This document shows, one piece after another, positions 56,819-64,000 of a DNA stretch of 64,000 bases (its first letter is position 1; each line of letters begins with the position of its first letter). Position numbers and translations under genes: made by a program. The DNA is from Stenopsyche tienmushanensis (lineage: Eukaryota; Arthropoda; Insecta; Trichoptera; Stenopsychidae), in the NCBI GenBank assembly GCA_008973525.1, contig WACJ01000306.1, positions 331,568 through 395,567 of the forward strand. Direction: 5' to 3'. The notes under the pieces were generated by a model. The model saw nothing but the letters and a program-made list of their open reading frames with translations. It ran no database searches and had not been told where the DNA came from.

Positions 56819-57286
56819 AATCAGTATCCCTAATCCCTCCTCGGAGTTCTTCCTTTGTCGCCGCCGACATCCTGACAATCGGCGCCCCCCGGTTGATGAT
56901 TGGGGGCGCGTCCGCCGCTGTTCGGTCTTCGAGACCGGCGCTCCGCTGGCGGTGTCGAGGCCGTGGAAAAAACGTCGCGATTGGCAGCCGCGGCCGATTC
57001 TGCACGGCCACGTGGCAGCACCCCCGCGCGCCACTCACCCTAACATTCAAAAAGCATTTACCACATTTGTACAACATAGCAAAATTTAACAAAACACGGC
57101 AAATACACGTAATTTGATACTATTTGATAATATCACGACGATAGAAAAAAAGTAATAATATCAATTAATAAAATTGTTAAAAAAATTATATAGAATAGTT
57201 GCGCGCATTTTAAATATTTGTAATAGATGATTCAAGATTACATCGAAAATCATGGTTTGGGTGGATATCGCTAACCAATTAGCCAC
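56819..57286. other. GC-rich island and AT-rich flank (right arm)
   Basis: The mirror of 52331-52795. Open frames occur on both strands (56805-57089 plus, 56810-57092 minus) and differ from the left arm after indels, which argues against protein function. Confidence 0.4.
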
Positions 57287-57289
57287 ATC

Positions 57290-57541
57290 TTACTGCTTTA
57301 TGCGTAAGAAGAAAAAAAACATTCTTTTCAAAAATCTAAACCAGAAAAAGATCGTAGTCGTAACTCACTGATAGCAGATTGCAATATGATTTATATATTT
57401 TTTTCCCATTTTCGTAATATTTGCTATTATTTCCTATTTTATCCAAAATCCTTGATACGTACTCTTGTAAAATTAAAAAAAAATGTTTTTAAAAAACCGC
57501 ATAGCTTTGAAATCGCACAAAAATAGCGTTTTGTGTAATCA
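57290..57541 (-). repeat. pogo-type MITE fragment (right arm)
   Basis: The mirror of 52064-52330, with substituted and shortened stretches (for example AATAATAGCAAATATTACG in place of AATATATCATCAATATTAATC). Confidence 0.7.
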
Positions 57542-57579
57542 TGTAAATAAAATATACAAATATATAATAACGAACATAC

Positions 57580-57697
57580 TGTAGTATTGAACCCCTTCTC
57601 ACGCAAAAGGCCGCTATATTCGTCGCTGCGCTCGAAGGACCGTTTCCGTATAGGTCTGGTCGCTAACTGCGCACTCGGCGGTCTTTTCTTTCGTCAT
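57580..57697 (-). pseudogene. mirror of the exon-like stretch, frameshifted (right arm)
   Basis: The counterpart of 51904-52023, 118 nt against 120. One base is lost in GAGTCGCAGC (here GAGCGCAGC) and one in ATAGCCGGCC (here ATAGCGGCC), so the frame is shifted from about codon 22. The donor-like GTATG is retained. Confidence 0.6.
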
Positions 57698-57962
57698 AAT
57701 GTTTATCTTGCGTTGCAAAAATCCCCGGTATCTTGGCAAAAATCCCCGACAACTGAGCGTCGACACTCATTCCGATCGCCGCCGGGGCTCCCGAGAATCC
57801 GACACCCACAATCGGCCACCTATGATGTCATCGTCCTCGTATCACTACTCCTTTCTAAAATTCTTTTGAAAATAGAAAATCCGAACTGCAATGCGGCTTG
57901 CAATTTATTCCCGGATTTCCCTCCACGTTACAATAAAATAAATAAATAAGATAATCTATATA

Positions 57963-59385
57963 TAGGTTTTTGACTTCAAATTGGAGTTTTACAAATTTAA
58001 ATTGGAGTTTTACAATTAATTGGACGTTTTTTAAATCAAATTTGACGCTTTACAAATCAATTTGACGCTTTACAAATCAAATTTGAACGCTTACAATCAA
58101 ATTTGATGCTTTACAAATCAAGTTGGACGTTTTACCAAAAAACAATTGGACGCTTTATAGAAGTTTAATAAAAATTGGATGAATGATAACAATGGTGTGG
58201 AGAATATATAGAAAAAAAACGCGCGGCGGTAAAGAATAATAAATTGTCACCAGAGTTAATTAATGAATCGAAAAAAATCGTGATAAGACTTTAGAAAATA
58301 AAAATATAAATTTGAGTGTTACAACAATCCATAATGGGTTAAAAAAATGAGAAACACGCCTAAAATGTGTATCAATCCAACCCGAGCGCAGAAACTCGTT
58401 AATTACATGACAAACTAAAGGAGTATGCATTAAGTTTTCACAAAATGCTCCAGAAATCGCCAATCAATGTCTATATCGACGAATCAGGCTTTAATTATCA
58501 TCACGAGCAAAAAATATCGATCAAAAATGAATAGACCACATACGTGTCCTTGCCACAACGAGAGGACCGAAATATTTCACTTGTCGCGGCTATCAATATC
58601 GATGGATAATATGGCAATGAAACATTTCTCACTCCGCTGTTGATTCAAATATTGTTTCCGTATTCTTCAACGATTATTTAAAAAACTAGCAATTTTTTTT
58701 AAAATGCGGTATGGTTAATTTGTGGACAATGCAAGCATCATCACACTCGAGAAGTGCGCGACCTTGAAAAGTCAATCATACACTATTTTTTTTACCACCA
58801 ATGTTGAATCCTATCGAAGGGGTTCTTGCGGAAATTTGTTAGCGGATCCAATAAACATTCTAAGTTTAGAAATTGTAAAACGATTTTGTTGCAACCATAA
58901 ATTCTACCAAATTGCTACAATATATCATAAATATAGTATATGAATTACCAGCAGCCTGCCGCAGAAGAAATTTATAAATTAAATTAAGTATTAATGTTAA
59001 AATTACATAAATATGTCTTTGACCTTTTTTGTTTTACTATTTTTGTTTATTCATATCCCTTTATTTTTTTGTTTCTTTTGCTGTTACATATAATCTTCTT
59101 TGGTTCTATAAATGCTTCTTTTGTGTTACTTCTTTTGTTATTTTTGCTTTTCTTATATGTACGGCACCATTTTAAAATAAATAAAAATGAATACATAAGT
59201 TTTTTCATCATTAATCTTGTTAACTATGTGCATATGTATGTATACTGACATAAAACAATACCTAATTAGTAAATAATTTATTTTTTAATTTAATTATAGC
59301 GTTTTTTTTTTGGTAAAACGTTCCAGTTGATTTTTGTAAAAAGTTCAATTTGATTTTTAAACGTCCAATTTGAAGCAAAAACCTG
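57963..59385 (+). mobile_element. Tc1/IS630-like transposon with 21-bp repeats (right arm)
   Basis: The mirror of 50165-51632, 45 nt shorter. The repeat array (57980-58150) has many one- and two-base losses (GGAGTTTT for GGACGTTTT). TA-flanked termini remain (TAGGTTTTTGACTTCAAATT and TTGAAGCAAAAACCTG). Confidence 0.82.
58215..58978 (+). pseudogene. Tc1/IS630-superfamily transposase, heavily broken (right arm)
   Basis: The mirror of 50574-51350. Recognisable pieces are CGGCGGTAAAGA (RGGK), NVYIDESGFNYH after a shift, and LNPIEG, but single-base indels break every long frame, including in the second catalytic Asp region (GTGGACAATGC). Confidence 0.8.
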
Positions 59386-59511
59386 TATATAAAAATGAAT
59401 GTCTGCTGATGTCTGTCGCTGTGTCCGATCCACTTGCTAAGGTAAACAAAGTCTTTTGTCAACTATGCCGAGAGGCTGTTAATGCCATGCAACACATCAA
59501 TCATTCATGTA

Positions 59512-60680
59512 CAGTAGAACCTCGATTTGACTGGACTAATGGGGATGAAGTAGTCCGGATAACGAAAAATCCGGATAATCGAAAAAAATCATAGCTGACG
59601 GAAGACGATTCTTAAGATAGTAAATGTCCTGATTTACATTCTTCTTGCTTCTCAAGCCATTTCATGGCGACGTCTAAACACTGAAAAGCTTTCAGAATGT
59701 GTAGGACCAATATCTCCTCCCTCGCAAATCTCTTCATCGTCTTCTGGATTTATTTTTCTGAGGCAGATATTCTTCAATTATTTCCTAATAATTCAAAATT
59801 TGAATCCAGGATCGTGTTGCATCGTAATTTAATCACTCGATTGCATATTAAAGACTAGTGATCTAATTTTTTTTGTACACAAAATGCATGAGATTTTATA
59901 CCCGATGTTCGTCAATCGGTGAAACAAAAGGCGCTGGGTTTTCCCTCTTTATGTGAGATCTCCGAATAATCGACGATAATGTAGATAGATAAACCTGTTA
60001 TCCAAACTTTTGCAACTATCCACCGGGACTCCCAGCATTTAAGCGAAACAGCACAAAGCAGGCAATTTCGAAATCATTAAAATAATTCTTCAAAAATAAT
60101 ATAAATTCTTACAAATACTAAAATAATCACTCCGTTAGAACTTTTATTAAGAAAAAAAAAAGATTGAACACAAAAATCTACAAGGTTCGACAAATTGATA
60201 ATACAATAATTAAAAACTTCCCACGAAAATTTTCAATGCTTGCATGAATCGGTTATTATCCCACTTTATGGAAATTTGCAAAGGTAATTCCAATTCCCAA
60301 ATCCAATATAAAAATGTTTCATTCCGAAAGCAATAGACCGATCAGTCTACTGTTCGAATTTAATAAACTCTATATCTATAGATCCAAAGCTAGAACTTCA
60401 ATATATTGAATTGATGGGACTTAAGTATGTATTATGTTTACTCATGTAAAATTATTTTTATAAAGGACTATTTTTTGACTACACCACGATGAATTGGAAC
60501 AAACGCCTCCAATGAACCAAAAAAATTTTTTGCAATCCATCATTTACGTGAGCAAAATGAATACCATTCTTTAATGTGCAAATCAATAAATTGTATTTTT
60601 CATTTTGAACAATCCGAATAATCGAAAATCCGGACAATCGAGGTCGGATAATCGAGGTTCGTATAATGGAGGTTCTACTG
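59512..60680 (-). mobile_element. Tigger/pogo-type deletion derivative (right arm)
   Basis: The mirror of 48851-50037 with ends CAGTAGAACCTCGATT and GGAGGTTCTACTG, and TA at 60681-60682. It contains the mirrored LINE fragment at about 59900-60440 (YYPTLWKFAKVIPIP). Confidence 0.85.
59900..60440 (+). pseudogene. LINE reverse transcriptase fragment inside the Tigger element (right arm)
   Basis: The mirror of 49100-49640. The plus strand reads GYYPTLWKFAKVIPIP and then NRPISLLFEFN. It is broken in the same way as the left copy. Confidence 0.7.
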
Positions 60681-60689
60681 TATCTAAAG

Positions 60690-62320
60690 CGAGTACCCGC
60701 CAAGCAAAGCAATACCTCGGAGCTAACTTCACAGCTTTAACCTATCGGACCGGAAACTTGTGTGCAATGTCGTGTTGAATTTACAATTGTTGGACGGGAT
60801 ATCGTAGTCACCGACTCCCCCGTTTGCTATATGAACAATTCCTAAAAAGAATTTTATCAAAAAACGAACTATATTGTTTAAGAGCCTCTGCACTAGATAA
60901 TCATCAGAATAATGAACAATTCATTATCAGAAATAGACATGATTGTTTTAGAGTTACATTATAGGTATAGTGTTCAAAAATACTATCGATTGTGCCTAAT
61001 AAAAATAAATATCTTTTGTTTTGTTTCGAAAGTGAGGTCGATATGGTTCTCGGCTATAGTCCTCGGCATCCTTCGTTCCATTCGCTCGGAGGTCTTTTTA
61101 TTATCTAAGCTGGCTGATTTCGACGTAGATTTTTATCTTCTTGGATGCGATTGTTCGTACATGATTTTTACATAGTTTGCTATTCTACGTCACTTTCGTA
61201 GTATCGGTTAAATTTTGAATATTTTCATTAGTATCGTTGTTTTTTTAAATATCTATTCGAGAAATAATCCAAGTTTTGATCCTACACGGGCTGGAAGATT
61301 TATAAATTTTATATTTTGGGAATAAATAACTAAATTAATTTAATTGGAATTTTCAATTATAATCGGGAGGTCGCCGTGTGTTAGTAGTTTTATTTCATGT
61401 TTAGTCGTTTCGTTCGTCGCGTCGACTTTTTACATTGTTTATTGCGTCCGTGTTTTTCGGGACTTTACTCGATTGTATGAACAATTTTTTTTAAGTCTAT
61501 AATTTTGTGGGCTACAAAATGTATTTTTAAATACATTATTATGTACTTTAGTTGTCTTGATTTTAACCCGTTTGCTATTTTTATTTCTTTTGATTTGGCG
61601 ACGACATCTAAACGACGTCTCGGAGACTATTTAAATTTAAATTCTCTCCTTGGTAAAACAGATTTCTACTCGACAGCCGAGAGGTGTCCGTGCAGATTTT
61701 GCATGTTTATTAATTAATTAAATAATTACTTTTCGAGCCCACATTTAATTAAAATCGTTTTTCTTCATTTTCAGTCGTTCGTTCGCTGCGTCGACCTTTT
61801 AAGTTGTTTATTGCGTCTGTGTTTTTCGGGGCTTTACTCGATTGTTTCGATCGATTGTATGATATTTTTTTTTTAAATCTATACTTTTGTGAGCTGCAAA
61901 AACATATTTTTAAATATATAATTAAATATATTCTTTCGGATGCCGCATCCTAGATTCGGTAAAGTCGTAAATTAAAGTCTCAAAAATCTTTTTTTTTTGC
62001 ACTGACATCTATACATGAATAATCGAACAGCATTTAATCATTTAGCAAATATTCAAACCAATATTATGAAATCGACATAGCGTCGTTTTAACTTGTGCTA
62101 TAAGATGTCAGTGTAAGTAACAAATTTAAATATATCAACTTCGATTTAATCATTACTTCATGTGTAACATTATTGGTATTATAAGAGATGATTGTTAGCT
62201 AAGCTTAACTTCTTTTTTTAATGATTTTTATGTATAGCGTACACCCGGCATGTGTGCAATGCCACACGTGAAGATATAAAGTGTATGTATTTTAATTCAA
62301 TTTATTGGAATGAATTTATA
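60690..62320. other. mirror of the direct-repeat interval (right arm)
   Basis: Contains the mirrored direct-repeat units at 61383-61507 and 61742-61885. The ORFs 60912-61175 and 61505-61717 have no recognised family. Confidence 0.5.
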
Positions 62321-62325
62321 TAGTT

Positions 62326-62841
62326 TTGATTACACTGGAAAACGGGTATACGATCGTGCTTAGTAATTATTTCAGTGGAACATTAATATTTCAAATATAT
62401 ATCTTTTGGATACTTCGAGTCTCCTGTCGGACTCGTGGAAGCGGAATAGCTGCCGGCGCCTCGACGATGCTCCTTGTGAGCATCCTCCGTCCAGTGCTAT
62501 GTTGGGCTAAGCGTTGCCGTCGCTTCGTGGTAGTTCCTCACGTCTCAGTTTCTCACGGACACGGGCTAATTGGGGACTCGTTGGTTAGGTTTGGGCTTTC
62601 AACAACGTCAGAGTGTCCATGCGGAGATCCGTTCGTGGACGCAGACCATGTTCTGTGGACATTTTCGGGCATGGCGTCCGATCGCGAGGCGTTCCTTCGT
62701 TGTGTTAGTGGTCTGATCAGAAGACAAACTTACACAACGAGGCTCGCGGTTCGACCGCCAAAGGGCTGTTTCGACTATTCCCATGCTACAATCTTGACTA
62801 TGGAACCATTTGATCTTATTAATATGGACCTGACTAGTTGA
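62326..62841 (+). pseudogene. non-LTR retrotransposon C-terminal fragment, open over 171 codons (right arm)
   Basis: This is the longest open frame in the window. It opens in AT-rich DNA (MITLENGYTIVL) and from about residue 30 reads like the end of an R1/I/LOA-type LINE protein: RPVLCWAKRCRRFVVVPHVS, VSHGHGLIGDSLVRFGL, then the knuckle ECPCGDPFVDADHVLW at about residues 98-113. The final Cys of the knuckle is Phe. The left arm has the same sequence with one extra C that splits the frame. RNase H and polymerase domains are absent, so this is a 5'-truncated insertion, and its first 30 residues are probably flanking sequence. Confidence 0.78.
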
Positions 62842-63339
62842 TATTATTTGATACCTGACTTTCACCTATTTGTTCCAGCTATGTCTATTTTTTCCAGCTT
62901 ACTCCCAGTCTGATCAATTAAATATTAGTCGATACCCAGTCGGCACTAAACGCCGAAGTTCAAATACTTAGATGCGACATAATTACACAGCGCATAATTA
63001 CATGCGGCCTAAACACATTTGACTACTCCTAACTACTATGCTTATGCGATTTTATGTATTTTTACTATTGATCACTTGACTAGTACTTATTTAATGATTA
63101 CATACTTTAGCAATAAGCTGATACTCAGTTTATCTACTATACTTTACTACTTTTACAAACCTAGGCTCGTTTGTCACTCGCTATCTCTTACATAGACGAC
63201 CCTACTCAACAATATGGAGCATGAAGAACCTTACCGTTTCGGAACCAAGAATCTTTAGGAACGGAGCAAGGACAAGAAGGACATCAAATAGACGGCCACG
63301 GGAGATGCATGTGAAGAACTTCACTTTTTTCTAACTTTA

Positions 63340-63575
63340 TTTGAAATACTGGTTCTTGAAATGCTTGCTGGAAAAACCTGCGGCTAGAAGTAATCCGTGG
63401 AGAAAATATAGTGTCACAATATTAGATGAATACGAAAGAAAAATAACAATTTTCGTGATATTGGTGGAAAAAGATTTGATGGCTATGATATTTAAGATAT
63501 CGTAGAATTATTGAAGAATCGTACATTGAACGAAAACGATTTAGTCGAAATAATGGATGCCCTCGCTTAATTAAT
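63340..63575 (+). pseudogene. acidic coding-like relic (right arm)
   Basis: The mirror of 45920-46180. The plus strand reads DIVELLKNRTLNENDLVEIM followed by DALA and a stop. Confidence 0.25.
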
Positions 63576-64000
63576 GACAAAGAACAGTTGCAGCAAAGTA
63601 GCTGCTTATTTCATATTAAAAACAATAAAAATCGACTTGGGATTGGCTTATAAATTAGATCATTTTTATACCAAATAGTCACACAATGAAAATATGGAAG
63701 AAATTCATGATGAATTGAGCTGAAATCAATATATTTTAATTACATTTAATTTATAATGGTCTCATTTAATGCATCCTTGGATGCATAGATTATCCAAATT
63801 CGATATCAAAAGCTTGAAGTACTATTTAATAGCTGACGAACTATGCTGAAGTTTGAATGTCTCAAACTCTCAACTTGATTGCGCTTACTTTTGTAATTTC
63901 GCACATTTTAGTTTTAAAAAAAATATTGGTTAATTATTAATGATTTATATATAGTCCGCAATCAAATATGAGGAATTCCCGTGAAAAATATTAATGTTCA

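Larger units (their letters stand above)
54944..64000 (-). repeat. right arm of the giant inverted repeat (9057 bp or more, cut by the window edge)
   Basis: This is the reverse complement of 45509-54700 but 135 nt shorter. The net deficit is 15 nt over the outermost 3.1 kb, 115 nt over the next 5.8 kb and 5 nt in the last 0.3 kb before the hinge. Many differences are one-base losses in short homopolymers (for example four G against three G next to CATGCATCTCC), and others are small indels. Most reading frames are more broken here than in the left arm, with one exception, the LINE frame at 62326-62841. Confidence 0.95.

Noticed and set aside
45509..64000. Reading the whole inverted repeat as one giant transposon with 9-kb terminal repeats (Maverick-like or foldback element)
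   Set aside because: The arms hold unrelated, independently flanked TA- and TA/MITE-type insertions and no polymerase, integrase or capsid-type genes. The spacer has no gene, so a secondary inversion or an artefact explains it better.
1..64000. CRISPR arrays, operons, ribosome-binding sites, bacterial genes
   Set aside because: No spaced short-repeat array or prokaryotic gene organisation was seen. The mobile elements are all eukaryotic types.
1..64000. tRNA and rRNA genes
   Set aside because: Only tRNA-like promoter boxes within SINEs were seen. No cloverleaf or rRNA-like stretch was recognised by eye.

Overview
This is a strongly AT-rich, intron-poor-looking eukaryotic window with no intact host gene that I can recognise. 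Its content is a dense, mostly decayed mix of mobile DNA: mariner (DD34D), Tigger/pogo, hAT, a Tc1/IS630-like element, piggyBac-type and pogo-type MITEs, fragments of several non-LTR retrotransposon lineages, and a tRNA-derived SINE. That mix, the base composition and the long gene-free stretches suggest an arthropod (probably insect) genome, either a gene desert or a very large intron. I cannot place the species.

Layout. 1-18 kb: mostly unannotated AT-rich DNA with a mariner relic (0.64-1.07 kb), a Tigger transposase relic (7.24-7.93 kb), a possible solo LTR (14.35 kb) and an old SINE copy (15.4 kb). 18.3-19.75 kb: a GC-richer island made of two copies of the 3' end, plus an endonuclease-linker piece, of one LINE family. 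20.17-24.98 kb: a nested stack. A 4.67-kb hAT element with an 8-bp target duplication sits inside a TTAA-flanked MITE, and the hAT itself carries a 5'-truncated LINE. The same MITE family at 35.05 kb keeps the uninterrupted target sequence. 26-42 kb: mariner relics (26.4 and 38.1 kb), a Tigger relic (31.1 kb), pogo-type terminal repeats, the SINE (40.58 kb) and an orphan open stretch that could be a terminal exon (30.84-30.99 kb).

45.5-64 kb: the dominant structure of the window is a giant inverted repeat. Positions 45509-54700 reappear in reverse complement at 54944-64000, around a 243-bp spacer, and the right arm runs to the window edge, so the palindrome may be longer. Each arm holds the same ordered cargo: a LINE C-terminal fragment, a direct repeat, a Tigger-type element with a LINE piece inside it, a Tc1-like transposon whose ends carry 21-bp tandem repeats, a GC-rich stretch with a possible first coding exon, a foldback MITE, a Jockey-like reverse transcriptase fragment and a TA-flanked MITE. 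The right arm is 135 nt shorter, and the indels concentrate towards the hinge. That pattern must be tested against a fold-back read or assembly artefact before any biology is read into it.

Nothing here forms an operon or pathway. The genes are transposition functions of selfish elements, almost all broken by stops and frameshifts, and the only candidates for host coding sequence are two short exon-like stretches (51904-52023 and 30839-30986), both low confidence.
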